A stretch of 64,000 nucleotides of DNA, taken from NCBI RefSeq assembly GCF_004353905.1, contig NZ_SMOD01000003.1, positions 124,001 to 188,000 on the forward strand, read 5' to 3'. This document shows, one piece after another, positions 19,595-28,583 of the stretch. This stretch comes from Paraburkholderia guartelaensis. Its GTDB lineage: Bacteria > Pseudomonadota > Gammaproteobacteria > Burkholderiales > Burkholderiaceae. The notes below the pieces were generated by a model. The model saw only the letters and a list, made by a program, of their open reading frames with translations, was not told where the DNA came from and made no database searches. The translations under genes were made by a program, and so were the position numbers. Positions within the stretch are counted from its first letter, which is position 1. Every line of letters begins with the position of its first letter.

Positions 19595-20524
19595 ATGGAC
19601 CGATTCCTGAGCATCGAAGCTTTTGTGCGCGTGGCGGAAACGAGCAGTTTCGTGGAAGCGGCCCGGCAACTCGGCGTGACCAGTTCGGTCGTGACGAACC
19701 GTATCCAGCAACTGGAGAAGTTCGTCAACGCACCGCTCTTTCATCGCAGCACGCGGCACGTGCGCCTCTCCGAAGTCGGAGAGGCGTTTTATCGTGAATG
19801 CGCGGAGGTCGTGGGGCGCGTGAACGAGCTGACCGACCAGATGCGCGAACTGCGCGCCACGCCCACGGGCAGGCTGCGCATCCAGATCTTGCCGGGCTTC
19901 GCGCTGGGCCATTTCGGCGCGCCGCTCGCCGAGTTCAATCGCCGCTATCCCGGCATCCAGCTCGATGTGATCGTCAACGACCGCGTGGTCGATCCGATCG
20001 AAGAAGGCTTCGACGTCGCGTTCCAGATCTTCCCGCCGATTTCCGATTCGCTGATCGAGCGACGGCTCTTTTCGGTGCGGCGGCTCTTTTGCGCGACACC
20101 CGCTTATGTGGAAGAGCATGGCGCGCCGCAGCATCCCCGCGAATTGCTGCAGCACACCACGGCGCTCTATTCGGGCTATCCGTCGCGTAACCGCTGGACG
20201 ATGACTCGCGGCGACGAAGTCGTGGAGATGGAGTTGCCCGGCATGATCCGCTCGAACTCGGTGCATTTGCTGCGCGATTACGCGCTCACGGGCGGCGGCG
20301 TGGTGTGCCTGCCCACCCTTGTGGCGAGCGAAGCGCTCCTCAACGGCTCGCTCGTGCCGATCCTCACCGACTACCACCTCTCGGCATTGAGCTTTGCCGC
20401 CGTGTATCCCTCCACGCAGCGCCAGGCCCTGAAAGTGAAGGCGCTGGTGGAATTTCTGGCCGAGTATCTGGGCCCCGAGCCCGCGTGGGACGTGCCGCTG
20501 ATCGAGCGCGGCTGGGTGCGCTAG
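19595..20524 (+). CDS. LysR-family regulator of the hydroquinone cluster
   Basis: 309 residues: a winged HTH (about 1-60, FVEAARQLGVTSSVVTNRIQQLE) and a periplasmic-binding-like effector domain, resembling the CrgA/AaeR-type group. The ATG at 19595 has GAGAGG closely upstream. It lies between the MFS gene and the dioxygenase operon, all on one strand, and both flanking promoters carry the same dyad. The inducer is probably hydroquinone or a ring-cleavage product, by analogy with nitrophenol pathways. Confidence 0.9.
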   Translation: MDRFLSIEAFVRVAETSSFVEAARQLGVTSSVVTNRIQQLEKFVNAPLFHRSTRHVRLSEVGEAFYRECAEVVGRVNELTDQMRELRATPTGRLRIQILPGFALGHFGAPLAEFNRRYPGIQLDVIVNDRVVDPIEEGFDVAFQIFPPISDSLIERRLFSVRRLFCATPAYVEEHGAPQHPRELLQHTTALYSGYPSRNRWTMTRGDEVVEMELPGMIRSNSVHLLRDYALTGGGVVCLPTLVASEALLNGSLVPILTDYHLSALSFAAVYPSTQRQALKVKALVEFLAEYLGPEPAWDVPLIERGWVR

Positions 20525-20552
20525 CGCTTGCGGCGATTGACTGCCGCGATTA

Positions 20553-20578
20553 TTTGCGAAACGCGAATGCCGTAGTCG
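20553..20578 (+). promoter_or_regulatory. LysR-type operator, copy 2
   Basis: It begins TTTGCGAAACGCGAATG, a T-N11-A-like dyad, 77 bp before the dioxygenase small-subunit start. 21 of 26 positions are identical to the copy at 18018-18043. Confidence 0.7.
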
Positions 20579-20654
20579 CAAGGCCGCCGGTTGTTACCGC
20601 CGCGCAGCGCTCCTAAAGTTGAATCCAACGAACCTTCCAAAACAGGAGACAGCC

Positions 20655-21147
20655 ATGACCGATTCGTCATTCCACACCGCCTTCGGCTCGCTCGAGCAGT
20701 ACCGCAAGGGCGAGATCGAAATCACGAGCGGCGACGCCCGCCACTATGTTTTCTCCAACGTATTCGAAGTCGCTGCAAGCTCGGCGCCCTACGAGAAGGT
20801 CGTGGTCGGCAAGAACCTCGAATACGTGATCGAGGTGATGCGCACGGAAGGGCAGTCGCGCTGGTTCGCCTGCGCACACGATGAGTTCGTCATCCTGATG
20901 GATGGCGAAGTGCGCATCGACTTCATCAAGCTCGATACGCCGCTCAAGGGCAGTACGGGCACGGTCGACGCGGGCGAGCAGCCTGCGGGCCGCAAGATGG
21001 GCCACGTGGTGCTGCGCCGCGGGCATCAAGCGCTGGCCTGCTGGCTGCGCGTATCGCTTCAGCGCGCAGAAGCCTGGCGTGGCGCTCGTGCAGACCATGG
21101 CCGGTGAACTGTCCGTGCAGAAGTGGGCAGATATCTGCCTGCACTGA
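20655..21147 (+). pseudogene. Hydroquinone 1,2-dioxygenase small subunit, frameshifted
   Basis: The frame opened by ATG 20655 (AACAGGAGACAGCC upstream) reads as the small alpha subunit of HapC/PnpC-type hydroquinone dioxygenase up to GHVVLRRGHQAL. Near 21036 it changes meaning and stops at 21107 after 150 residues. The family-like C-terminus (PAGCAYRFSAQKPG to KWADICLH) continues in the frame beginning at 21037 and ends at 21147. One extra base or two missing bases in GCGCTGGCCTGC explains this. The joined product would be about 163 residues, the normal length. It is either a real lesion or a sequencing error; the downstream genes are intact. Confidence 0.8.
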
Positions 21148-21188
21148 CAACACGCGCAAACCGAACACTCGACTACTGGAGACACGAC

Positions 21189-22208
21189 ATGGCCACCCTC
21201 GATACCCTCGACCATTCCGCAGGCTTTGCCGCCGACACCGTGCGCGCGAGCGAGCCCGACGCCGTGACCGGCTATCGCCGCTACACGCTCGGCGCCTTCG
21301 AATTCACGCGCGACGAATACTTCGTGAAAGTGCTGTGGCCCGCGAAGGGGCAGACGCGCACGCACGCCATCCCCGCTGACGCCTTCCTGCGCGCCATGAT
21401 GCGCGACGTGGCCTGGGGCTTCTTCTACGGCTGGGTGAACTTCGACCACGTGTTCGGCACGCGCAATCACTACGGCAAGGTGGACGTGTATGCGGGCTCG
21501 TTCAACGGCATCATGAAGGACGCCGGCGTGGACTATATCGAGACCTTCGAAACGCCCACCATCATGGCGACCTTCAAGGCGATCCTGCACGACTGGACCA
21601 ACGAAGGCTTCGACCCGTTCGCCGCGCCCGAGGAAACCGGTACCGCATTCGGCCGCAAGCATGGCGAGAACGATGCCGCGATCGAGCGCACGCGCATCGC
21701 CACGCGCCGCATGCCGGGCCTCGAAGGCGACTCGCCGCTGCGCGACGACCTCCCGGTGAACCGCGCCTTCGCCGACGTGGCTCAGGACAACCCCGAAGTG
21801 CACGCCGAGCCCGGTTTTGAAGGCGAACTGCACGCGTTCAACCTCTTCAAGTACCTCTCGCGCTCGGACGTGACGTGGAACCCCTCGGTCACTTCGGTGT
21901 GCGGCCAGAGCCTGTTCTGCCCGACCACGGAGGAGTACATCCTGCCGGTCTTCCACGGCAACGACCGCGTGGAGTGGTTCCTGCAGCTTTCCGACGAGAT
22001 CGTCTGGGACATCGGCGACAAGAACACCGGCGCCCCGCGCGCACGCATCACCATGCGCGCGGGCGACATTTGCGCCATGCCTGCCGATATCCGCCATCAG
22101 GGCTATTCCACCAAGCGCTCGATGCTGCTCGTGTGGGAGAACGCGACCGCTGGTTTGCCCAAGCGCTACGAGAGCGGCGAACTCAAGCCGTATCCGGTCG
22201 AGTTTTGA
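21189..22208 (+). CDS. Hydroquinone 1,2-dioxygenase large subunit (HapD/PnpD type)
   Basis: Fe(II)-dependent ring cleavage of hydroquinone to 4-hydroxymuconic semialdehyde, working with the small subunit. The 339-residue length is that of the family. His256, Asn258, Glu262 (FHGNDRVEW) and His303 (DIRHQGY) have the same numbering as the iron ligands I recall from the PnpCD structure. This cupin-type enzyme is unrelated to the extradiol catechol dioxygenases. The ATG at 21189 has TGGAGA upstream; the 41-bp gap to the small-subunit gene fits co-translation. Confidence 0.92.
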   Translation: MATLDTLDHSAGFAADTVRASEPDAVTGYRRYTLGAFEFTRDEYFVKVLWPAKGQTRTHAIPADAFLRAMMRDVAWGFFYGWVNFDHVFGTRNHYGKVDVYAGSFNGIMKDAGVDYIETFETPTIMATFKAILHDWTNEGFDPFAAPEETGTAFGRKHGENDAAIERTRIATRRMPGLEGDSPLRDDLPVNRAFADVAQDNPEVHAEPGFEGELHAFNLFKYLSRSDVTWNPSVTSVCGQSLFCPTTEEYILPVFHGNDRVEWFLQLSDEIVWDIGDKNTGAPRARITMRAGDICAMPADIRHQGYSTKRSMLLVWENATAGLPKRYESGELKPYPVEF

Positions 22209-22260
22209 ACGCGCTTCGCAGCTACACAGCAAGCCTTAAGCATCAACCGAGGATTTACTC

Positions 22261-23727
22261 ATGCAAACGCAATTGTTCATCGACGGCCGTTTCGTTGACG
22301 CCGTCGAGGGCGGCACCATCGACGTGCTCAATCCGCACGACGGCTCGCTGATCACGAAGATCGCCGCCGCCACCGCCGCCGACATCGATCTGGCCGTGGC
22401 CGCCGCCACGCGTGCCTTCCCGCAGTGGTCGGCGATGCCGGCCGCCGAACGTGGCCGCTTGCTGCTGCGTCTGGCCGACGCCATCGAAGCGAACGGCGAA
22501 GAACTCGCGCAACTGGAATCGCTCGACACGGGGCACCCGATTCGCGATTCGCGCGCGCTGGACGTGCCGCGCACGGCGGCGTGCTTCCGCTACTTCGGCG
22601 GCATGGCCGACAAGCTGCAAGGCTCGGTCATTCCGGTCGAAACGGGCTTTCTCAACTACGTGCAGCGCGCGCCCATCGGCGTGGTGGGCCAGATCGTGCC
22701 GTGGAATTTCCCGCTCATGTTCACGAGCTGGAAGATGGGCCCGGCGCTCGCGGCCGGCAACACGGTCGTGCTGAAGCCCTCGGAAATCACGCCGCTTTCC
22801 ACGCTGCGCATCGTCGAGCTGATGGCGGAAGTGGGCTTTCCCGCGGGTGTCGTCAACATCGTGCCGGGCTATGGTCATACGGCCGGGCAGCGGCTTGCGG
22901 AACACGAGGGCGTGGGCAAGATCGCCTTCACCGGGTCGACGGCGACGGGGCGGCGCATCGTGGAGGCCTCGAAGGGCAACCTGAAGCGCGTGCAGCTCGA
23001 ACTGGGCGGCAAGGGTGCCAATATCGTGTTCGACGACGCCAATCTCGACGCCGCCATCAACGGCGCGGCCTGGGCGATCTTCCACAACCAGGGGCAGGCG
23101 TGCATTGCGGGTTCGCGTCTGGTGCTGCACGAGCGCATCGCCGACGAATTTCTCGAACGCTTCGTGGCACTCGCCGCTTCGATTCGTGTCGGCAATCCTT
23201 TGGACCCCGAAACAGAAATGGGGCCGCTCACTTCGCTGCAGCATCTGGAGCGTGTGAAGGCCTTTGTGGACGTGGCGCGCGAGCAGGGCGGGCGCGTCCT
23301 CACGGGTGGCATCGCGCCGCAAGACCCCGCGCTCGCCAACGGCTACTACGTGCGCCCCACGGTGATCGAGGCGAAGACGTCGGACGATCGTATCGCGCAG
23401 GAAGAAGTGTTCGGCCCGTTCGTGACCGTGCTGCGCTTCAAGTCCGACGAAGAAGCGCTCGCCATTGCCAACGGTACCGACTACGGTCTCGGCAGCGGCC
23501 TGTGGACGCGCGACCTCTCGCGCGCGCACAGCATCGCGGGCAAGATTCACGCGGGCATGTGCTGGGTGAATTGCTACAAGCGCGTGAATCCGGGCAGCCC
23601 GTTCGGCGGCGTCGGTCAATCGGGCTACGGTCGCGAAATGGGCTTCGAGGCGATGCACGACTACACGGAGGCCCGCTCCGTCTGGGTCAACGTGGACGCC
23701 CAGGTGCCGCCCCACTTCAAGCGTTGA
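22261..23727 (+). CDS. 4-hydroxymuconic semialdehyde dehydrogenase
   Basis: A 488-residue NAD(P)-dependent aldehyde dehydrogenase. It shows PWNFP and KPSE of the cofactor site, FTGS, ELGGKGANIVF (general-base Glu) and the catalytic Cys in GQACIAGSR. In hydroquinone pathways the enzyme at this place (HapE/PnpE) oxidises the semialdehyde to maleylacetate. Substrate is assigned from context; the family alone would not tell. Confidence 0.9.
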   Translation: MQTQLFIDGRFVDAVEGGTIDVLNPHDGSLITKIAAATAADIDLAVAAATRAFPQWSAMPAAERGRLLLRLADAIEANGEELAQLESLDTGHPIRDSRALDVPRTAACFRYFGGMADKLQGSVIPVETGFLNYVQRAPIGVVGQIVPWNFPLMFTSWKMGPALAAGNTVVLKPSEITPLSTLRIVELMAEVGFPAGVVNIVPGYGHTAGQRLAEHEGVGKIAFTGSTATGRRIVEASKGNLKRVQLELGGKGANIVFDDANLDAAINGAAWAIFHNQGQACIAGSRLVLHERIADEFLERFVALAASIRVGNPLDPETEMGPLTSLQHLERVKAFVDVAREQGGRVLTGGIAPQDPALANGYYVRPTVIEAKTSDDRIAQEEVFGPFVTVLRFKSDEEALAIANGTDYGLGSGLWTRDLSRAHSIAGKIHAGMCWVNCYKRVNPGSPFGGVGQSGYGREMGFEAMHDYTEARSVWVNVDAQVPPHFKR

Positions 23728-23734
23728 GGCACGT

Positions 23735-24802
23735 ATGGATCGCTTCGTTTACCAGGGCTTGCCGTCGCGCGTGGTGTTCGGCTGGGGCGACCTCGCGCGG
23801 TTGCCCGAAGAAGTGGACCGGCTGGGCGCACGCCGCGCGTTGATCCTCTCGACGCCCGAGCAGCGGCCGCTCGCTGAAGAAGTCGCGCGCCTGCTCGGCG
23901 CGCGCGCCGCGGGCATCCATGCCGAAGCGGTGATGCACGTGCCCGTGGAGGTCGCGCGAGCCGCACGCGAAAAGGCGGCGGCACTGGGTGCGCAGTGCTG
24001 CGTGGCCGTGGGCGGCGGCTCGACCATCGGCCTTGGCAAGGCCATCGCGCTCGAATCGGCGCTGCCGATCGTCGCCGTGCCCACGACTTATGCGGGCTCG
24101 GAGATGACGCCCATCTACGGTCTCACCGAAGGGCGCCTGAAAAAGACCGGGCGCGACCTGCGCGTGCTGCCGCGGACTGTGATCTACGATCCGTCGCTCA
24201 CTGTCTCGCTGCCAGCCGGCACTTCGGCGGCTTCGGGCGTGAACGCCATCGCGCACGCGGTGGAGGCGCTCTACGCAGAGGACGCGAACCCGGTGATCAG
24301 CCTGATGGCCGAAGAATCGATTCGCGCGTTGGGCGAAGCGCTGCCCGGTGTCGTGCGTCGCCCGGACGACGTGGCGATGCGCAGTCGCGCGCTCTATGGC
24401 GCGTGGCTCGCGGGCACTTCCCTGGGCGCGGTGAGCATGGCGCTGCATCACAAGCTCTGCCACACGCTCGGCGGCACCTTCAACCTGCCGCACGCGCAAA
24501 CGCATGCGGTCATGCTGCCGCATACGGCGCACTACAACCACGCTGCGGCGCCACAGGCGCTCGAACGCGTGGCGCGTGCGCTCGGCGGCGCGCAGGCGGA
24601 CGAAGCCGGGCCGCGGCTCTATGCGTTGAACGAGTCGCTTGGCATTCCAATGTCGCTCAAGGAAATCGGTATGCCCGAAACGGGCCTCGACGAAGCCGCC
24701 GATCTCGCGTGCACAAATGCCTACCCTAATCCGCGACCGTTGGAGCGCGCGGCGATCCGCGCACTGCTGCAACGGGCATGGGAAGGCGCGGCGCCGCGCT
24801 AG
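23735..24802 (+). CDS. Maleylacetate reductase
   Basis: 355 residues of the iron-containing alcohol dehydrogenase superfamily, converting maleylacetate to 3-oxoadipate with NAD(P)H. It has the nucleotide-binding AVGGGSTIGLGKAIA, PTTYAGSEMTPI and the His-rich metal region HHKLCHTLGGTFNLPHAQTHA. It starts 7 bp after the dehydrogenase gene. It joins the hydroquinone and hydroxyquinol branches, both of which give maleylacetate. Confidence 0.94.
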   Translation: MDRFVYQGLPSRVVFGWGDLARLPEEVDRLGARRALILSTPEQRPLAEEVARLLGARAAGIHAEAVMHVPVEVARAAREKAAALGAQCCVAVGGGSTIGLGKAIALESALPIVAVPTTYAGSEMTPIYGLTEGRLKKTGRDLRVLPRTVIYDPSLTVSLPAGTSAASGVNAIAHAVEALYAEDANPVISLMAEESIRALGEALPGVVRRPDDVAMRSRALYGAWLAGTSLGAVSMALHHKLCHTLGGTFNLPHAQTHAVMLPHTAHYNHAAAPQALERVARALGGAQADEAGPRLYALNESLGIPMSLKEIGMPETGLDEAADLACTNAYPNPRPLERAAIRALLQRAWEGAAPR

Positions 24803-24857
24803 TTGGGCCGCGCCACGCCGCGTGCGTGGCGTAAAGAACGAAGGAAAGGAGACAACC

Positions 24858-25730
24858 ATGTCGATGCATGGCACCGAGGCCGAACGCGCCTTGACGGAAC
24901 AGGTCGTGGGCCGGTTCGCGAACACACCCGACGCGCGCCTGCGCACACTGATGCAAAGCCTCGTGCGGCATCTGCACGCCTACGTGCGCGAAGTCGAGCC
25001 GACAGAGGCGGAATGGTTCGCCGCCATCCGCTTCCTGACCGAGACGGGCCAGATGTGCGACGACGTCGTGCGCCAGGAGTTCATCCTGCTTTCCGACACG
25101 CTGGGTGTGTCGATGCTCGTCGATGCGATCAATCACCGCTACGCGACAGGCGCGACCGATACGACCGTGTTCGGCCCGTTCTATATCGAAGGCATGCCGG
25201 AGCGCGCCCATGGCGAGAACATGGCGTTCACGCCGGGTACGCCGGCGCTCGTGCATGGCCGCGTGCTGACGACCGACGGCAAGCCCGTGGCGAACGCGCT
25301 GCTCGACGTGTGGCAGACGGCGGACAACGGCATGTACTCGGGGCAGGACACCGCACAGCCGCACGGCAACCTGCGCGGCCGCTATCGTACCGACGCCGAA
25401 GGCCATTACGCGATCCGCACCATCGTGCCCGTGTGCTATCCCATTCCGACCGACGGCCCGGTGGGACGCATGCTCAACGCCACAGGGCGCCATCCGTGGC
25501 GGCCCGCCCATCTGCACTTCATGATTACGGCGCCGGGCCACAGCACGCTCGTCACGCACCTGTTCAACCAGAACGACCCGTATCTGGATTCGGATGCGGT
25601 GTTCGGCGTGAAGCCCTCGCTGCTCGTCGACTATCGCGAGCACGCGGCGGGCGAGGCGGCTGCGCAGCAGTTCGGCTTCGAGGGCGGCTTTCGCGAGGCG
25701 CGCTACGACTTCGTGCTGGAGCGCGCATGA
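24858..25730 (+). CDS. Hydroxyquinol 1,2-dioxygenase (intradiol)
   Basis: Fe(III) intradiol cleavage of 1,2,4-trihydroxybenzene to maleylacetate. The 290 residues include an N-terminal helical dimerisation domain (about 5-100) and the beta-sandwich catalytic domain. The ligands are Tyr160 (NGMY), Tyr194 (VCYPIP), His218 and His220 (PAHLHF). Strong AAGGAAAGGAG precedes the ATG. It could equally accept catechols, but the neighbours favour hydroxyquinol. The stop overlaps the next start (ATGA). Confidence 0.92.
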   Translation: MSMHGTEAERALTEQVVGRFANTPDARLRTLMQSLVRHLHAYVREVEPTEAEWFAAIRFLTETGQMCDDVVRQEFILLSDTLGVSMLVDAINHRYATGATDTTVFGPFYIEGMPERAHGENMAFTPGTPALVHGRVLTTDGKPVANALLDVWQTADNGMYSGQDTAQPHGNLRGRYRTDAEGHYAIRTIVPVCYPIPTDGPVGRMLNATGRHPWRPAHLHFMITAPGHSTLVTHLFNQNDPYLDSDAVFGVKPSLLVDYREHAAGEAAAQQFGFEGGFREARYDFVLERA

Positions 25731-26047
25731 GACCGCACACGCGCTACTACGCCGTATTCGCCACCGACAAGCCCGGCATGCGCGACGTCCGCGAGCGCGT
25801 GCGTGCGGTGCATCGCACCTATCTGCGCTCGGCCGCGCAGCGCGGCGTGTTCGTGCGGCTGGGCGGCTCGACGCTCGCGCCGCATTGCGACGCGCTCAAC
25901 GGCACGCTCCTCGTGATCGAGGCGGAAGGATACGACGACGTGATGCGCTTCGTACGCGACGATCCCTATACGCTGGCGGGGTTGTTCGAACACGTCGAGG
26001 TCCGTCCGTGGGACTGGAATCTTGGCAATCCTGAGCAAAGAGTGTGA
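25727..26047 (+). CDS. YCII-related small protein
   Basis: 106 residues of the YciI/DABB-like fold (TRYYAVFATDKPGMRDVRERVRAVH, later FVRDDPYTLAGLFEHVEVRPW). Such proteins often sit in aromatic catabolic operons, some as muconolactone-isomerase-like enzymes. It may act on an intermediate, but no reaction can be assigned. ATGA overlap with the dioxygenase gene. Confidence 0.85.
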   Translation: MRPHTRYYAVFATDKPGMRDVRERVRAVHRTYLRSAAQRGVFVRLGGSTLAPHCDALNGTLLVIEAEGYDDVMRFVRDDPYTLAGLFEHVEVRPWDWNLGNPEQRV

Positions 26048-26050
26048 ACC

Positions 26051-26392
26051 ATGGAGACCGTATGCCTGTGTTGCCTTGACGATGTGCCCGACGGCGGCGC
26101 GCGCGTGATTGACGCCGCGCTCGCGGGGCGGCCGGTCGTCGTCGTGCGGCGTGCCGGCGAAGTATGGGCATACGCGAACCGCTGCCCACACTTCTCGGTG
26201 CCGCTCGACTACGAGCCCGGCCATGTGCCAACGTATCGCGCACAGGTGATCATGTGCGCGCATCACAGCGCGTTGTTTCGCTTCGAAGACGGGCAATGCA
26301 TCGAAGGCCCGTGTGCCGGCGCGAAACTCGACGCCATTCCCGTCTGGCTCGACGCGCAGTCCAACGTCGTGGCGCATTGCGGCGGCGCCTGA
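26051..26392 (+). CDS. Rieske [2Fe-2S] ferredoxin
   Basis: 113 residues. The cluster ligands are Cys45-x-His47 and Cys69-x-x-His72 (NRCPHFS and MCAHHSALF). An additional pair of Cys residues follows in GQCIEGPC, as in ring-hydroxylase ferredoxins. No oxygenase or reductase partner is adjacent. In hydroquinone dioxygenase clusters, a ferredoxin might re-reduce inactivated iron, but this is speculation. Last gene of the operon, 3 bp after the YCII gene. Confidence 0.88.
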   Translation: METVCLCCLDDVPDGGARVIDAALAGRPVVVVRRAGEVWAYANRCPHFSVPLDYEPGHVPTYRAQVIMCAHHSALFRFEDGQCIEGPCAGAKLDAIPVWLDAQSNVVAHCGGA

Positions 26393-26584
26393 TTGTCTAC
26401 CACGCTCGGGGCATCGATGCTCGCGCTGAGTCCGGCATCCGAATGCGCATGGCGCAGGAACAGTGCGAGCAGTTCAGGCCGCAGCCCGTCGCCGCGTTGA
26501 GCGGCGAGCGCGTGAAGGGCGAGGAGCGGAGCAAGCTGTGACATGATTCGACTCCCTATGTGAGACCTTCCATTCGCCGCGCAA

Positions 26585-27034
26585 TCAGACTCGCTTGATG
26601 AGCCCGAGTTGCGTGAGCGCCGTTACGCCGTCGTCGAGCCCGATCTCTTCGACGATCTTTCCGTCCTTCAGGCGCAGCACCGTCGTGCCGGTGAAATGCA
26701 TCTTGCGGCCGCTCGCCGCCGGCAACGATCCCGCGAGAAAGTCCCCGAACGCCGGGCCCGAATGCGTGCCGCCGCCTTCCCACTGGCCCACCACGTACTC
26801 GCCTTCGGCAATCAAGTCGGCCGCGCCCCAGAAGTTCAGATTAGGGAACGCCGCACGAAAGCCGGTCATGAACGCCTTGATGTCTTCGCGGCCGCGGCGC
26901 GGCTCGTGCAGCGAATACTTGAGCAGCATGTCCGGCGCGGCCAGCTCGTCGACGACGCTGAGGTCGCAGGTTTCGCCCCAGAAACGCGTGAACCAGCGGC
27001 CAACGATCGCCTTGTTGTCCTCTTCCATCGACAT
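26585..27034 (-). CDS. SnoaL-like / ester cyclase family protein
   Basis: 149 residues with the NTF2-like fold signature (NKAIVGRWFTRFWG at the start; GEYVVGQWEGGGTHSGPAFGDFLAG in the middle; VLRLKDGKIVEEIGLDD near the end). Family members include polyketide cyclases and many unassigned small enzymes. AAGGAG lies six bases before the ATG. It is convergent with the hydroquinone operon and probably independent. Confidence 0.85.
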   Translation of the reverse strand: MSMEEDNKAIVGRWFTRFWGETCDLSVVDELAAPDMLLKYSLHEPRRGREDIKAFMTGFRAAFPNLNFWGAADLIAEGEYVVGQWEGGGTHSGPAFGDFLAGSLPAASGRKMHFTGTTVLRLKDGKIVEEIGLDDGVTALTQLGLIKRV

Positions 27035-27277
27035 GTTCGACTCCTTGCTGATCTCGATTCATGGCGAAGCAGGATTGCTGCGCCTGAAATGAACGATATC
27101 GACAGGCAAGCCTCGTCAATACCCGTTTCTTGCCGTGACATTCGCGTGGCATTCACGCCGTGGCGCGCGCTGAATTAGAGCGCAACATTCGGATCGGAAC
27201 GCGCGGGGCGTTGGCGTATCGTTGGTCTGTATGGGAGATCGGCGAAAATGCCGGTTGCGAGAGGAGGGATACACGCG

Positions 27278-28003
27278 ATGAAAACCGGGGCCATGCGAGC
27301 AGAGAAGCCGGAATCCGGAACGTACGACTGGGTCGAGATCGAGCGATCGCTCGACGCGCGCGGCTATGCCGTCCTGCCCCGCGTGCTGAGGCCCGAACAA
27401 TGCGCGCAGCTCGCCGCCCTCTACGCGAGGGACGAGGGCTTTCGCTCGCGCATCGTCATGGCGCGCCACAATTTCGGGCGCGGGGAATACAAGTACTTCG
27501 CGTATCCGCTTCCGTCGCTGCTTCAGCGGTTGCGGCATGCGCTCTATCCGTACCTCGCGCCTATCGCGAACCGCTGGAACGAGCAACTGGGAATCGACAT
27601 GCAGTACCCGTCGGATCTCGACGCTTTTCTCGATCAATGTCACCGCGCGGGGCAAACGCGCCCGACGCCGCTCATCCTCGAATACGGCCCGGGCGACTAT
27701 AACTGCCTGCATCAGGACCTCTACGGCGAGCATGTGTTTCCGCTGCAGGTGGCGATGCTGCTCTCACGGCCCGGCGTCGATTTCGAGGGCGGCGAGTTCG
27801 TGATGACGCAGAGTGCATCGAACGGTCAATGCGCCGAAGTGATTCCGCTGGAGCAGGGCGACGCAGTGCTGTTTACCGTCAACCAGCGGCCGGCTGCGAA
27901 CCGGCGCGGCGGCACGCGCAGGGTCGCGATGCGGCACGGCGTGAGCGTCTTGCGCAGCGGCAAGCGTCATACCGTCGGGCTGATTTTTCACGATTCACGT
28001 TAG
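27278..28003 (+). CDS. 2OG-Fe(II) oxygenase, copy 1
   Basis: 241 residues from the ATG that follows AGGAGGG; a longer start at 27248 is possible. The jelly-roll core has the iron triad His145-x-Asp147 (LHQDLYGEH) and His220 (MRHGVS), with Arg226/230 available for 2-oxoglutarate. The gene immediately precedes ogt. Proteins of this type often accompany alkylation-repair genes, so an AlkB-like or repair-linked role is possible, but the substrate is unknown. Confidence 0.82.
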   Translation: MKTGAMRAEKPESGTYDWVEIERSLDARGYAVLPRVLRPEQCAQLAALYARDEGFRSRIVMARHNFGRGEYKYFAYPLPSLLQRLRHALYPYLAPIANRWNEQLGIDMQYPSDLDAFLDQCHRAGQTRPTPLILEYGPGDYNCLHQDLYGEHVFPLQVAMLLSRPGVDFEGGEFVMTQSASNGQCAEVIPLEQGDAVLFTVNQRPAANRRGGTRRVAMRHGVSVLRSGKRHTVGLIFHDSR

Positions 28004-28030
28004 CGCGCGCACGACGCGAAGGAACGCATC

Positions 28031-28582
28031 ATGCAACTGTTTCTCAGCCATATCGAGTCGCCGCCTGGCGATCTCATGCTGGTGAGCGACGCGCAGCATC
28101 GACTGTACGCGCTCGAATTCTCCGATCACCGCTCGCGTCTGCATCGCGGTCTGCGCGATCGTCACGGCAGTGCCGAATTGATCGACGCCGCTGCGCCGGC
28201 TTCGATCGCCGACGCCATGACGCGCTACTTCTCGGGCGAATTGAACGCGCTCGATGCTCTCCCGGTCGTCATGACCGGCTCGGACCTGGAAGAAAAAGTC
28301 TGGGCCGCGTTGCGCCGCATTCCGGCCGGCACCACCACCAGCTACGGCAAGCTCGCGAAAGCGCTGGGATTCGAAGACCCGCGCGCGGCGATCGACATCG
28401 GCGCGGCGAACGGCGCGAATCCCATCGCTATCGTCGTGCCGTGCCATCGCGTGATTGCCAGCAACGGCGAGTTGAAGGGCTACGCCTGGGGCTTGCAACG
28501 CAAGCGCTGGCTGCTCGAACACGAGAAGGCGATACCCGCCACGCGCGAGGTTCCGCAGACGGCAACGCTCCCGGGCTTTTGA
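28031..28582 (+). CDS. ogt: Methylated-DNA-[protein]-cysteine S-methyltransferase
   Basis: 183 residues. It removes alkyl groups from O6-alkylguanine by transfer to Cys138 in IVVPCHRVI, a suicide reaction. The upstream helix-turn-helix RIPAGTTTSYGKLAKALG is typical. It lacks the AraC domain of Ada, so it is the Ogt type. It lies between two paralogous oxygenases, 27 bp after the first and 1 bp before the second, so the three form an operon. Confidence 0.95.
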   Translation: MQLFLSHIESPPGDLMLVSDAQHRLYALEFSDHRSRLHRGLRDRHGSAELIDAAAPASIADAMTRYFSGELNALDALPVVMTGSDLEEKVWAALRRIPAGTTTSYGKLAKALGFEDPRAAIDIGAANGANPIAIVVPCHRVIASNGELKGYAWGLQRKRWLLEHEKAIPATREVPQTATLPGF

Positions 28583-28583
28583 A

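Noticed and set aside
18521..20581. 686-codon minus-strand open frame under the MFS and LysR genes
   Set aside because: Low-complexity His/Arg/Glu-rich translation typical of antisense shadows; the plus-strand genes are clear.
20667..23715. Two long minus-strand open frames antisense to the hydroquinone genes
   Set aside because: Shadow frames; the plus strand encodes recognised enzymes with catalytic residues.
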